The notes beneath the pieces are model-generated. The model did not search any database. It was not told the origin of the DNA and saw only the letters and a list, made by a program, of their open reading frames with translations. Shown here piece after piece: positions 54,316 through 63,767 of a DNA stretch of 64,000 bases (position 1 is the first letter of the stretch; each line of letters opens with the position of its first letter). This DNA comes from Ralstonia sp. RRA (GTDB lineage: Bacteria; Pseudomonadota; Gammaproteobacteria; Burkholderiales; Burkholderiaceae), in contig NZ_CP146092.1 in the NCBI RefSeq assembly GCF_037023145.1, positions 744,001 to 808,000 on the forward strand. The letters run 5' to 3'. Position numbers and translations under genes: made by a program.

Positions 54316-54824
54316 GCGACATCGCCATCCGCCCGTTGATTGACGAGGATGCCGAAGCGTTCAAGGCGCTGCGTTTAAAGGCGATTCAGGATGCACCGAC
54401 CGCCATCTGGCCGACGCACGACGAGGAGTCTGGACGCACGCTGGAGGAAACACGCAACCGCATCCGCACGACCGATCACCAGATCGTATTCGGTGCGTTT
54501 GCGGGGCAAGCGCTGATCGGCATTGCCGGGCTGCGCCGCGAGCCTCAGGCACAGGTTGTGCACAAGGCCGTGCTGTGGGGCGTATTTGTGGACCCCGCAC
54601 ACCGGCGGGGCGGCATTGCAGGCCGTCTGCTGGACGCCGCCATCGCACACGCCCGCACTGCACGCGTGCTGCAGATCCAACTCTGCGTCAACGCCGAAAA
54701 CCCGCGTGCGCAACAGCTGTATCGCAACGCGGGTTTCGAAACCTTCGGCATCGAGCGCCGCGCCATGCGTGTCGGTGATCGCTTCTACGACGAAGAGCAC
54801 ATGGCGCTGCGGCTGGACGCCTAG
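54312..54824 (+). CDS. GNAT-family N-acetyltransferase
   Basis: 170 residues. GNAT fold with LWGVFVDPAHRRGGIAGRLL (acetyl-CoA loop RRGGIAG), IQLCVNAENPRAQQLYRNAG and FETFGIERRAM. Substrate unknown; looks like the RimI/PhnO type of small-molecule or protein acetyltransferase. Co-transcribed with the flavin reductase. Its TAG stop overlaps the TAG stop of the convergent AraC gene in the palindrome CTAG. Confidence 0.9.
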   Translation: MSDIAIRPLIDEDAEAFKALRLKAIQDAPTAIWPTHDEESGRTLEETRNRIRTTDHQIVFGAFAGQALIGIAGLRREPQAQVVHKAVLWGVFVDPAHRRGGIAGRLLDAAIAHARTARVLQIQLCVNAENPRAQQLYRNAGFETFGIERRAMRVGDRFYDEEHMALRLDA

Positions 54825-55831
54825 TGTTCCGTGCGGTAATCCGTCGGCCGCATCCCCGTCCATTTGCGGAACGCGCGGTGAAACGCGCTCGGCTCCGCAA
54901 AGCCGACGGCGACTGCTATGTCGGCAATCGTCCGGCGCGTGTCCTGCAACTGGCCGATGGCGATGTCGCGCCGCAGGTCATCCTTGATGGACTGATATGT
55001 GTGGCCTTCAAGCTTGAGGCGGCGGCGCATGGTGGCTTCGGCCACGTTCAGCTTGAGCGCCATCGCATCCGATGCTGGCCAGTTCGTCACCGGCAGGTTG
55101 CGCAGCACCTTGCGCACGCGCGCCCCAAATGAATCGGGGTTGCGGTACTTGACGATGAAGCTGCCCGGCGCGTCGCGCAGGAAGGCCTTGATCGATGCGG
55201 TGGTCTGGATGACCGGCAGATCCAGAAAGCCGGGCGCAAGGTCGACGTATGAAGCGTCGTGCATGAACACCATGTCGTCGCAGAACATTAGGCGATATTC
55301 CTGCACGTCCTGCGGCTCGACACAACGGAAGCACGCAGCGATCAGCGGAATGCGCCGCCCCACCAGCCAGCAGACCAAGCCATACACCATGATGAGCCAT
55401 GTGGCGTAGGTGAACATGGGCGGCACGCGTGTGCCCTTGCGGTGCACGAAGACCAGTCGCACGCGCTGCGCATCCTCTTCGATCTGCACATGCAGGTCGT
55501 CCAGCACTAGCCGCAGGAAACCCGTGGCCCGCGTCAGCGCCTGCCGGCCGGTGCGCGCGGTGAGCGCCGCCTGCGTCATCGTTACGAAGCTGCCCCAGCG
55601 CATGGGGTGTGCATCCTGCCCAAAGAACTCATCGTCCATCGCCTGCGCAATGCCGGCCCACAGCGCGCCGTACTGGGCAGACGACACGCGGCCGCGCGGT
55701 GAGGCGAGCATCTGTGGCGTGATGCCGGCCGCCGCCATGATCGGCTGCATGTCGACACCATGCGCGCGTGCCCGTGTCACCGCCTCATTGACGAGGCTGA
55801 CGGAGACGGTCCCTTTTTCGTTGTTCTTCAT
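54821..55831 (-). CDS. AraC-family regulator of the valine operon
   Basis: 336 residues from ATG 55831. N-terminal ligand domain of the Arabinose_bd/OruR type (TRARAHGVDMQPIMAAAGIT) and C-terminal AraC helix-turn-helix pair (VAEATMRRRLKLEGHTYQSI, IADIAVAVGFAEPSAFHRAF then RKWTGMRPTDYR). It is divergent from the mmsAB-type operon, as MmsR is in Pseudomonas, and is the obvious activator. A short inverted pair CGCTCA-N7-TGAGCG (55871-55889) lies in the shared 185-bp region. Confidence 0.9.
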   Translation of the reverse strand: MKNNEKGTVSVSLVNEAVTRARAHGVDMQPIMAAAGITPQMLASPRGRVSSAQYGALWAGIAQAMDDEFFGQDAHPMRWGSFVTMTQAALTARTGRQALTRATGFLRLVLDDLHVQIEEDAQRVRLVFVHRKGTRVPPMFTYATWLIMVYGLVCWLVGRRIPLIAACFRCVEPQDVQEYRLMFCDDMVFMHDASYVDLAPGFLDLPVIQTTASIKAFLRDAPGSFIVKYRNPDSFGARVRKVLRNLPVTNWPASDAMALKLNVAEATMRRRLKLEGHTYQSIKDDLRRDIAIGQLQDTRRTIADIAVAVGFAEPSAFHRAFRKWTGMRPTDYRTEH

Positions 55832-56016
55832 CGTCGTAGCGAACGTTGCGGCAGCGCAGTATGGCAAATCCGCTCACGCAAGTTGAGCGTGACGGGCATC
55901 GAAGCCGGCGCGCCGCGTGCCTACACTTTTCCCCATCGAGTACACGCGCCGCGGGCTGCACAGTGTAAGGCGCCCATGCACGCAGCGTCACGCGGTCGGC
56001 AAGCAGAGAGCAAGCG

Positions 56017-57150
56017 ATGGACGATTTCTACACGGAAGAGCAGCGGATGATCCACGACGCTGCACGCGACTTTGCCACCGAGCGCCTGGCGCCCAACGCG
56101 GCGCAGTGGGACCGCGATGGTGCACTGCCAGATGACGTGGTGCGCGAGATGGGCGATCTGGGGCTGCTGGGCATGATCGTGCCGGCCGAGCTGGGTGGCT
56201 CCTACACCGACTACGTGGCCTATGCGCTCGCGCTGGAAGAAGTGGCTGCCGGCTGCGCCGCCTGCGCCACGATGATGAGCGTGCATAACTCGGTGGGCTG
56301 CGGCCCGATCCTGAAGTTTGGCACCGAGGCACAGAAGGCGCGCTACCTGCCGGACCTGGCCACGGGGCGCTCCATCGGCGCGTTCTGCCTGACCGAGCCG
56401 CACGCTGGCTCCGAAGCCAATAATCTGCGCACACGCGCTGTGCTGCGCGATGGGCAGTGGGTGCTCAACGGCAACAAGCAGTTCGTCACCAATGGCGCAC
56501 GGGCCGACATCGCCATCGTCTTTGCGGTGACCGACCCCGAGGCCGGCAAGCGTGGCATCTCCGCCTTTATCGTGCCGACGGATACGCCGGGCTTTCATGT
56601 CGGGCGGCCGGAGCACAAGCTCGGCATTCGCGCATCGGACACCTGCCCGATCACGCTGGAAGACTGCGCCGTGCCGGAAGAGAACCTGCTGGGCGAGCGC
56701 GGCGAGGGGTTGAAGATCGCGCTGTCGAACCTCGAAGGCGGGCGCATCGGCATTGCCGCGCAGGCCGTGGGCATTGCGCGTGCCGCATTCGATGCCGCAC
56801 GCAACTATGCGAACGAGCGCATTCAGTTCGGCAAGGCGCTGCGCGAGCACCAGACCATCGCCAACATGCTGGCCGACATGGCCACGCGCCTGAATGCAGC
56901 ACGTCTGTTGGTTCACCACGCCGCGCGCCTGCGTAGTGCGGACAAGCCCTGCCTATCCGAAGCCTCGCAGGCCAAGCTCTATGCGTCGGAACTGGCCGAG
57001 GAAATCTGCTCCAACGCCATCCAAATCCACGGCGGCTACGGCTACCTGGCCGACTACGCCGTCGAGCGGCACTACCGCGATGCACGCATCACCCAGATCT
57101 ACGAAGGCACCAGCGAAGTCCAGCGGATGGTGATTGCGCGGCACGTGTAG
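56017..57150 (+). CDS. acyl-CoA dehydrogenase (probable isobutyryl-CoA dehydrogenase)
   Basis: 377 residues. FAD acyl-CoA dehydrogenase with [26 protein letters not shown], the [17 protein letters not shown] helix and the catalytic-base region [18 protein letters not shown]. Oxidises isobutyryl-CoA to methacrylyl-CoA in valine breakdown; the assignment to this substrate rests on the operon, which holds every later step. First gene of the operon, 185 bp from the AraC gene. Confidence 0.9.
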   Translation: MDDFYTEEQRMIHDAARDFATERLAPNAAQWDRDGALPDDVVREMGDLGLLGMIVPAELGGSYTDYVAYALALEEVAAGCAACATMMSVHNSVGCGPILKFGTEAQKARYLPDLATGRSIGAFCLTEPHAGSEANNLRTRAVLRDGQWVLNGNKQFVTNGARADIAIVFAVTDPEAGKRGISAFIVPTDTPGFHVGRPEHKLGIRASDTCPITLEDCAVPEENLLGERGEGLKIALSNLEGGRIGIAAQAVGIARAAFDAARNYANERIQFGKALREHQTIANMLADMATRLNAARLLVHHAARLRSADKPCLSEASQAKLYASELAEEICSNAIQIHGGYGYLADYAVERHYRDARITQIYEGTSEVQRMVIARHV

Positions 57151-57200
57151 TCACCAGGCACAGCACAAGAGAGCGCACACGCGCCGAACAGGAGACGACG

Positions 57201-58895
57201 ATGAACGAAGTGGCATCTGCAGCACAGGGTTTTGTCGAGGCGCGCGATTTCCTGCTGCGCTATCGCACCGACTACGACCGCGCGTATCGCGAGTTTGCGT
57301 GGCCGAAGCTGGACACGTTCAACTGGGCGCTCGACTACTTCGATGTGATGGCGCGCGGCAACGACAACCCGGCGCTGTGGATCGTCGACGACCTGCAAGG
57401 CGACGGGCTGAAGCTCTCGTTTGCGCAGATGTCCGAGCGCTCGTCGCGCATGGCGAACTTCCTGCGCGGCCTCGGCATCGTGCGCGGCGACCGTCTGCTA
57501 CTGATGCTGCCCAACCGCGTGGAACTGTGGGACGTGATGCTGGCGGCCATGAAGCTGGGTGCCGTGGTGCTGCCGGCGACTACGCAGCTGTCGCCCGACG
57601 ACGTGCGCGATCGTGTGGAGCTGGGCGGGGCGAACTGCGTGGTTGCCGATGCGGCGGAACTGTACAAGTTCGATACCGTGGATGCTGGCGTCAAGCGTAT
57701 CGCTGTGGGTGCGCAGCGTGAGGGCTGGATCGATCTGGCCGGTGCCTATAGCGCACCGGTCGAGTTCATCCCTGATGGCGCGACCAAGGCCACCGATCCG
57801 CTGCTGCTGTATTTCACTTCCGGCACCACGTCCAAGCCCAAGCTGGTGGAGCACACACACCAAAGCTATCCGGTGGGCCACCTGTCGACCATGTACTGGA
57901 TTGGCCTGCAGCCGGGCGACATCCACTGGAACATCAGCTCGCCCGGTTGGGCCAAGCATGCGTGGAGCTGCTTTTTTGCGCCGTGGAATGCGCAGGCCTG
58001 CGTGTTCGTCTACAACTACGCGCGGTTCGTGCCGAAAGACACGCTGGATGTATTGGTGCGCTGTGGCGTGACTACGCTGTGCGCGCCGCCTACCGTGTGG
58101 CGCATGCTGGTGCAGGAGCCGCTGGCATCGTACGCCGTCAAGCTGCGCGAGATCGTTGGCGCGGGCGAGCCGTTGAACCCCGAGATCATCGAGCGCGTGC
58201 GCAGCGCGTGGGGCGTGACCATCCGCGATGGCTTCGGCCAGACGGAGACCACCTGCCAGATCGGCAACACGCCGGGCCAGCCGGTGGTGCCGGGCTCGGT
58301 GGGGCGTCCGCTGCCGGGCTACCGCGTGGAACTGGTTGACCATGACGACCAGCCCGCCAGCGAAGGCGAGATCGTGCTGCCGCTCTCGCATCGCCCGCTG
58401 GGTCTGATGCAGGGTTACGCCAACAACGCCAAAGCCACGGCCGAGGCGATGCGCAACGGCTACTACCACACGTCTGACGTGGCCATGCGCCGCGACGATG
58501 GCTACTTCGTCTACGTGGGCCGCACGGACGACGTGTTCAAGTCGTCCGACTATCGCTTGAGCCCCTTCGAGCTGGAGAGCGTGCTGATCGAGCACGAGGC
58601 CATTGCCGAAGCCGCCGTGGTGCCGAGCTCCGACCCGCTGCGCCTGTCCGTGCCCAAAGCGTTCGTCACGGTGCGCCAAGGCTACGAAGCCGGCCCCGAA
58701 CTGGCGCGCGCCGTGTTCCTGTTCTCGCGCGAAAAGCTCGCACCGTACAAGCGCATCCGCCGCCTGCAGTTCAGCGAGCTGCCCAAGACCATCTCCGGAA
58801 AGATCCGCCGCGTTGAACTGCGCCGGCTCGAACTAGAGCGCACGCCTGAACCTGCCCGCATGCCCGGCGAGTTCTGGGAAGAAGACTTCGCCTGA
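57201..58895 (+). CDS. AMP-dependent acyl-CoA synthetase
   Basis: 564 residues, ANL superfamily, medium-chain acyl-CoA synthetase/benzoate-CoA ligase-like. AMP-binding loop LLYFTSGTTSKPKLVEHTH, GDIHWNISSPGWAKHAWS, the motif RDGFGQTETTCQIGN, hinge GRTDDVFKSSDYRLSPFELE and the C-terminal Lys in PKTISGKIRR. Activates a carboxylic acid to its CoA ester. Within a valine operon it could activate isobutyrate and so feed the following steps independently of the branched-chain ketoacid dehydrogenase. Substrate is inferred. Confidence 0.9.
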   Translation: MNEVASAAQGFVEARDFLLRYRTDYDRAYREFAWPKLDTFNWALDYFDVMARGNDNPALWIVDDLQGDGLKLSFAQMSERSSRMANFLRGLGIVRGDRLLLMLPNRVELWDVMLAAMKLGAVVLPATTQLSPDDVRDRVELGGANCVVADAAELYKFDTVDAGVKRIAVGAQREGWIDLAGAYSAPVEFIPDGATKATDPLLLYFTSGTTSKPKLVEHTHQSYPVGHLSTMYWIGLQPGDIHWNISSPGWAKHAWSCFFAPWNAQACVFVYNYARFVPKDTLDVLVRCGVTTLCAPPTVWRMLVQEPLASYAVKLREIVGAGEPLNPEIIERVRSAWGVTIRDGFGQTETTCQIGNTPGQPVVPGSVGRPLPGYRVELVDHDDQPASEGEIVLPLSHRPLGLMQGYANNAKATAEAMRNGYYHTSDVAMRRDDGYFVYVGRTDDVFKSSDYRLSPFELESVLIEHEAIAEAAVVPSSDPLRLSVPKAFVTVRQGYEAGPELARAVFLFSREKLAPYKRIRRLQFSELPKTISGKIRRVELRRLELERTPEPARMPGEFWEEDFA

Positions 58896-58952
58896 TTCCG
58901 GATGCCGCTGATCCCCATTGAACCCCGCCATCGATTTGCCTAGGAGACCCAC

Positions 58953-60512
58953 ATGAGCGCCGTTGCCTCTCTCGCTTCCGCCAAGCCTGCCGCCGAGCTT
59001 GCCACCAACAAGGACATCCCGCCCACCGTCAAGCTGCTGATCGGCGGTGAGTTTGTCGAGTCCAAGTCGAAGGAGTGGCGCGACATCGTGAACCCCGCCA
59101 CGCAGGAAGTGCTGGCGCGCGTGCCGTTTGCCACGGCAGCCGAGGTGGATGCGGCCATTCAGTCGGCGCACGCTGCGTTCGCCACCTGGAAGAACACGCC
59201 GGTCGGCGCGCGCATGCGCATCATGCTCAAGTTCCAGGCGCTGATTCGTGAGCACTCGCCGCGCATCGCACGCACGCTCACGGCGGAGCAGGGCAAGACG
59301 TTGCCTGATGCTGAAGGCGACATCTTCCGCGGGCTGGAAGTGGTGGAGCACGCGTGCTCGATCGGCTCCCTGCAGCAGGGCGAGTTTCTGGAGAACGTGG
59401 CTGGCGCGGTGGACACTTACACGCTGCGCCAACCGATTGGTGTGTGCGCGGGCATCACGCCGTTCAACTTCCCGGCCATGATCCCGCTGTGGATGTTCCC
59501 GATGGCCATCGTGTGCGGCAACACGTTCGTGCTGAAGCCGTCGGAGCAGGACCCGCTATCGACCATGCTGCTGGTGGAACTGGCGCTGGAGGCCGGTGTG
59601 CCGGCGGGCGTGCTCAACGTCGTGCACGGTGGCAAGGATGTGGTGGATGCGCTCTGCACGCATGAGCATGTGAAGGCGATCTCGTTTGTCGGCTCCACTG
59701 CGGTGGGCACGCACGTGTACCGACTGGGCAGCGAGCATGGCAAGCGCGTGCAGTCGATGATGGGCGCGAAGAACCATGCCGTGGTGCTGCCGGATGCCAA
59801 CCGCGAGCAGACGCTCAACGCGCTGGCCGGTGCGGCCTTTGGTGCTGCCGGGCAGCGTTGCATGGCAACGTCTGTCGTGGTGCTGGTGGGCGCGGCCCAG
59901 CAGTGGGTGCCCGAGCTTGTGGAGAAGGCCAAGACGCTCAAGGTGAATGCCGGCGTGGAACCAGGCACGGACGTTGGCCCCGTCGTTTCGCGCGCCGCCA
60001 AGCAGCGCATTCTTGGGCTGATCGAGTCGGGCGTGCGGCAGGGCGCCACGCTGGCACTGGACGGCCGCAATGTGCGCGTCGCCGGCTATGAAGACGGCAA
60101 CTTCGTCGGCCCGACCATCTTCACCGATGTGACGACCGATATGGACATCTACACCAACGAGATCTTCGGGCCGGTGATGGTGGTGCTGACGGCAGCGACG
60201 CTGGACGACGCCATTGCGCTGGTCAACCGCAACCCGTTCGGCAACGGCGTCGGCCTGTTCACGCAGAGTGGTGCGTCGGCGCGCAAGTTCCAGAGCGAGA
60301 TCGACGTCGGCCAGGTCGGCATTAACATCCCGATTCCGGTGCCGGTGCCGTACTTCAGCTTTACCGGTTCGCGCGGCTCCAAGCTGGGTGATCTGGGGCC
60401 GTACGGCAAGCAGGTCGTGCAGTTCTACACGCAGACGAAGACTGTTACCGCCCGCTGGTTTGATGACGAGGTCGATGCCGGCGGCGTGAACACCACCATC
60501 AGCCTGCGCTGA
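58953..60512 (+). CDS. mmsA: CoA-acylating methylmalonate-semialdehyde dehydrogenase
   Basis: 519 residues, about 20 longer than usual because of an Ala-rich N-terminus. Aldehyde dehydrogenase fold: GITPFNFPAMIPLWMFPMAI, SFVGSTAVGTHVY, ALAGAAFGAAGQRCMATSV with the catalytic Cys, and EIFGPVMVVL. The GAAGQRCM pattern and lack of the general-base Glu region typical of hydrolytic ALDHs mark MmsA. Converts methylmalonate semialdehyde to propionyl-CoA using CoA and NAD. Confidence 0.95.
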   Translation: MSAVASLASAKPAAELATNKDIPPTVKLLIGGEFVESKSKEWRDIVNPATQEVLARVPFATAAEVDAAIQSAHAAFATWKNTPVGARMRIMLKFQALIREHSPRIARTLTAEQGKTLPDAEGDIFRGLEVVEHACSIGSLQQGEFLENVAGAVDTYTLRQPIGVCAGITPFNFPAMIPLWMFPMAIVCGNTFVLKPSEQDPLSTMLLVELALEAGVPAGVLNVVHGGKDVVDALCTHEHVKAISFVGSTAVGTHVYRLGSEHGKRVQSMMGAKNHAVVLPDANREQTLNALAGAAFGAAGQRCMATSVVVLVGAAQQWVPELVEKAKTLKVNAGVEPGTDVGPVVSRAAKQRILGLIESGVRQGATLALDGRNVRVAGYEDGNFVGPTIFTDVTTDMDIYTNEIFGPVMVVLTAATLDDAIALVNRNPFGNGVGLFTQSGASARKFQSEIDVGQVGINIPIPVPVPYFSFTGSRGSKLGDLGPYGKQVVQFYTQTKTVTARWFDDEVDAGGVNTTISLR

Positions 60513-60531
60513 GCGGCCAAGGAGCGTTGTC

Positions 60532-61425
60532 ATGAAGATCGCATTCATCGGCCTGGGCAACATGGGCGCCCCGATGGCGCGCAACCTGCTGAAGGCAGGC
60601 CACACGCTCAGCGTGTTCGACCTGAACACGCAAGCGGTCGGCTCGCTGGTGGAAGCTGGTGCCACGGCCGCGGCTTCGCCCAAGGAGGCCGTGACCGGCG
60701 CGGAGACCGTCATCACCATGCTGCCCGCCGCGGCGCATGTGCGGCATGTACTGACGGCGGCAGACGGTGTACTGGCGGGCATCAGCAAAGGCGTGCCCAT
60801 CATCGATTCAAGCACCATCGACCCGGCCAGCGCCAAGGCGTTTGCTGCACTGGCTGCCGAGCACGGCAACACCTTTATCGATGCGCCGGTCTCTGGTGGC
60901 ACGGGCGGCGCCGCTGCGGGCACGTTGACCTTTATGGTGGGCGGCAGCGCAGAGGCATTCGAGCAGGTGCGCGCGGTGCTCTCGGCCATGGGCAAGAACC
61001 TCGTGCACTGCGGTGACACCGGTGCGGGCCAGGGCGCGAAGATCTGCAACAACCTCGTGCTCGGCATCACCATGGCGGGCGTGGCGGAGGCCATGTCACT
61101 GGGTGAGGCACTGGGCATCGACCCGAAGGTACTGGGCGGGATCATCAATACGTCCACCGGCCGCTGCTGGAGTTCAGACACGTACAACCCGTTCCCCGGC
61201 GTGATCGAGACGGCGCCATCCTCGCGTGGCTATACCGGTGGCTTCGGCACGGACCTGATGCTCAAGGATCTGGGCTTGGCGGGTGATGCGGCCAAGTCCG
61301 TTCATCAGCCGGTCTACCTTGGTGCACTCGCGCAGCAGCTCTATCAGACCGTGAGCAGCAAGGGCGACGGCAAGCTGGATTTCTCCGCCGTCATCAAGCT
61401 GTACCGAAAAGACGGAGCCGCATGA
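60532..61425 (+). CDS. mmsB: 3-hydroxyisobutyrate dehydrogenase
   Basis: 297 residues. Beta-hydroxyacid dehydrogenase: Rossmann motif FIGLGNMGAPMARNLLKAGH, substrate loop DAPVSGGTGGAAAGTL, catalytic-Lys region GAGQGAKICNN, and GRCWSSDTYNP. Oxidises 3-hydroxyisobutyrate to methylmalonate semialdehyde with NAD. 20 bp after mmsA; its stop overlaps the next start (ATGA). Confidence 0.95.
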   Translation: MKIAFIGLGNMGAPMARNLLKAGHTLSVFDLNTQAVGSLVEAGATAAASPKEAVTGAETVITMLPAAAHVRHVLTAADGVLAGISKGVPIIDSSTIDPASAKAFAALAAEHGNTFIDAPVSGGTGGAAAGTLTFMVGGSAEAFEQVRAVLSAMGKNLVHCGDTGAGQGAKICNNLVLGITMAGVAEAMSLGEALGIDPKVLGGIINTSTGRCWSSDTYNPFPGVIETAPSSRGYTGGFGTDLMLKDLGLAGDAAKSVHQPVYLGALAQQLYQTVSSKGDGKLDFSAVIKLYRKDGAA

Positions 61426-62222
61426 TGATCGAACTCGACTTCCTCCACGACAACACTGTCGCGCTGCTGACGCTCAAGCGTCCGCCCGCCAACGCGTTCA
61501 CCCCCGAGGGCTTGCTGCAACTGCAATCCACCGTGGAACGCCTGAATGCCGATACGCGCGTGCGCGCCATTGTCATCACCGGCGACGGCCCGAAGTTCTT
61601 CAGCGCTGGCGCTGATCTCAACACCTTTGCCGATGGCGACCGCGATGTGGCGCGCGAGGCCGCTGCACGCTTTGGCGCGGCATTTGAGGCGTTGCAGAAT
61701 GCGCGCCCCGTAGTGATTGCCGCCATCAACGGCTTTGCAATGGGCGGCGGACTGGAGTGCGCACTGGCTTGCGACATCCGCATCGCCGAGGCGCACGCCA
61801 AGCTGGCTGTGCCCGAAACCGCCGTCGGCCTGCTGTGCTGCGGTTGCGGCACGCAGACGCTGCCGTGGCTCGTGGGCGAAGGCTGGGCCAAGCGCATGAT
61901 CCTGACCGGCGAGCGCGTCGACGCACAGACCGCCCTGCGCATCGGCCTGGTGGAAGAGGTGGTCGAGACCGGTGCCGCACGCGAGGCCGCCATCGCCATG
62001 GCGCTGCGGGTGACAACGCTCAGCCCGCAGGCCGTCACCTTTAGCAAGCAGTTGATCCACCAGGCGCGCAACGGTGTGCCGCGCGGTGCGGCGCTGGCCG
62101 TGGAACGCGAACGCTTTGTTGATCTGTTCGACCACCCCGATCAGCGCGAAGGCGTGAACGCATTCCTGGAGAAACGCGCGCCACGCTGGCACACCACACA
62201 CGAATCGGAGACGCTGCAATGA
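61422..62222 (+). CDS. enoyl-CoA hydratase/isomerase (probable methacrylyl-CoA hydratase)
   Basis: 266 residues of the crotonase fold. Oxyanion segments KFFSAGADLNTFADG and AINGFAMGGGLECALACDIR; ETAVGLLCCGCGTQTLP carries the region of the second catalytic residue. Start is ATG 61422 or 61425. In this operon it fits hydration of methacrylyl-CoA to 3-hydroxyisobutyryl-CoA. The GLLCCGCGTQ stretch has three Cys where most hydratases have a GLxPGxGGTQ motif, an unusual variation. Confidence 0.9.
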   Translation: MMIELDFLHDNTVALLTLKRPPANAFTPEGLLQLQSTVERLNADTRVRAIVITGDGPKFFSAGADLNTFADGDRDVAREAAARFGAAFEALQNARPVVIAAINGFAMGGGLECALACDIRIAEAHAKLAVPETAVGLLCCGCGTQTLPWLVGEGWAKRMILTGERVDAQTALRIGLVEEVVETGAAREAAIAMALRVTTLSPQAVTFSKQLIHQARNGVPRGAALAVERERFVDLFDHPDQREGVNAFLEKRAPRWHTTHESETLQ

Positions 62223-63400
62223 GTGCCACCCAGATGCAGGTGCAGCCCGATACAGCTGTCACCGAACCCGAAGTGCTGATGCACGTGGTGAACCGCGTGG
62301 CCATCATCACGCTGAACCGGCCTTCTGCTCTGAACGCGCTGTCGCACGGCATGGTGCGGCAGCTGGCGGTGCTGCTGGAGCAGTGCCGTTATGACGACGG
62401 CATCGTCGCATTGGTGCTGCGCGGTGCGGGCCAGAAGGGCTTCTGTGCCGGCGGCGACGTTCGCGCGCTCTACCAGCTTGCCAAGCAAGGCCACCGGAAC
62501 GGCGATGACGGCTGGCTGCAATTCTTCATCGACGAATACCGCCTCGACCACGCGCTGCACCAGTTCCCGAAACCCATCGTCGCGCTCATGGACGGCATCA
62601 CCATGGGCGGTGGCATGGGCCTCGGGCAGGCTGCGCGCCTGCGCGTGGTGACCGAGCGCACGAAGATGGCGATGCCCGAGACACGCATCGGCTTCCTGCC
62701 CGACGTAGGGGCGACGCGCTTCCTGAGCGTGATGGAGCCTGAGCTGGAGTTGTACGTCGGGCTGACCGGCGTGACGCTTTCCGGCGCCGACGCATTGCAT
62801 TGCCACCTTGCGGATCTGTGCGTGCCGGCGGAATGGCTGGCCACGTTTGAAGACCGCCTGCAGCGCATGCCGCACGACGGTGATCTACTGCAGGCCCTGC
62901 GCCGCGTGTTTGAGCCGCCCTGCAACATCGTTCCGCATGCGCCGCTGGCGCAGGCCCAGGCCATGCCGTGGGTGCTGCGCTATTTCGATCGGCGTTCAAC
63001 GGTGGATCGCATTGTCGCCACGTTGCGCGAGAGCCTCGAGCGCGAAGCCGCCCGTGAGCCGCGCCAGTGGCTGCAAGCCACGCTTGATGCGATGACCACG
63101 CATTCGCCGACCATGCTGCATGTCACGCGCGAGGCGTTGCTGCGTGGGCGGCAACTGTCGCTGGCCGAGTGCTTCCAGATGGAGCTGGGCATCGTGGCGC
63201 GTGGGATTGAAGACGGTGATTTCTGCGAGGGCGTGCGCGCGTACCTGGTCGACAAGGACCACCGCCCGGGGTGGGCACCGTCCACGCTTGCTGCCGTGCG
63301 GCCGGAGCGGGTGCAGCACTTCCTGTCGTCGCCGTGGCGGGCAAGTGAGCATCCGTTGGCGGGGCTTGGGGCTCACTCACAAGCAGATCACATTGCTTAA
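62219..63400 (+). CDS. 3-hydroxyisobutyryl-CoA hydrolase
   Basis: 393 residues, longer than a hydratase, which is typical of HIBYL-CoA hydrolases in the crotonase family. GQKGFCAGGDVRALYQLA, MDGITMGGGMGLGQAARLRV, TKMAMPETRIGFLPDVGATR and the C-terminal RPGWAPSTLAAV (DKDxxPxW-type) are hallmarks. Frees 3-hydroxyisobutyrate for MmsB. ATGA overlap with the previous gene; last gene of the operon. Confidence 0.93.
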   Translation: MSATQMQVQPDTAVTEPEVLMHVVNRVAIITLNRPSALNALSHGMVRQLAVLLEQCRYDDGIVALVLRGAGQKGFCAGGDVRALYQLAKQGHRNGDDGWLQFFIDEYRLDHALHQFPKPIVALMDGITMGGGMGLGQAARLRVVTERTKMAMPETRIGFLPDVGATRFLSVMEPELELYVGLTGVTLSGADALHCHLADLCVPAEWLATFEDRLQRMPHDGDLLQALRRVFEPPCNIVPHAPLAQAQAMPWVLRYFDRRSTVDRIVATLRESLEREAAREPRQWLQATLDAMTTHSPTMLHVTREALLRGRQLSLAECFQMELGIVARGIEDGDFCEGVRAYLVDKDHRPGWAPSTLAAVRPERVQHFLSSPWRASEHPLAGLGAHSQADHIA

Positions 63401-63767
63401 ATATGTGATCTATACAGACACATCCGCCAAGAATCCCGCTTTTGGTCGGCAGTTTTGCCCTAAAAGCGGCGATTAAGGCAGTTGCATGACATTTTTTTGT
63501 CATAACTTACGTGTAACTTACGCAGGCGAGGAGAGGTCTCCCTCACGTTCTCATCGTACGCAGCGGCTTCCGCTGCGTTTTTTTTTGCCCGCCGGAAAGC
63601 GCGACGGTATCCACGTGTGCGCGATTCTTGCAGATCCGATTGAAAAGGCGTTGAACGCATCGCCCGTAAACCCGCATGGCGCCTGCAAAATGCGCCGTTT
63701 GCGTCAGAGGATTGTCATGATCGCGGTGCTATAAAAACTGGATGCTTTGCCACCCCAGGAGACCCCC
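63401..63767. other. intergenic region after the valine operon
   Basis: No gene recognised. Contains the hairpin ATGACA-TTTTTT-TGTCAT (63486-63503), two exact TAACTTACG copies 11 bases apart (63503 and 63514) and the terminator at 63558-63586. A promoter for the following gene was not identified with confidence. Confidence 0.45.
63558..63586 (+). terminator. rho-independent terminator
   Basis: 9-bp perfect stem ACGCAGCGG / CCGCTGCGT, three-base loop, nine T. It is 158 bp beyond the 3-hydroxyisobutyryl-CoA hydrolase stop, so it ends either a long 3' tail of the valine operon or a separate short transcript. Confidence 0.92.

Noticed and set aside
55917..55970. TACACT / AGTGTA inverted pair as an AraC operator
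   Set aside because: The arms are about 40 bases apart with no phase or promoter relation; likely chance.
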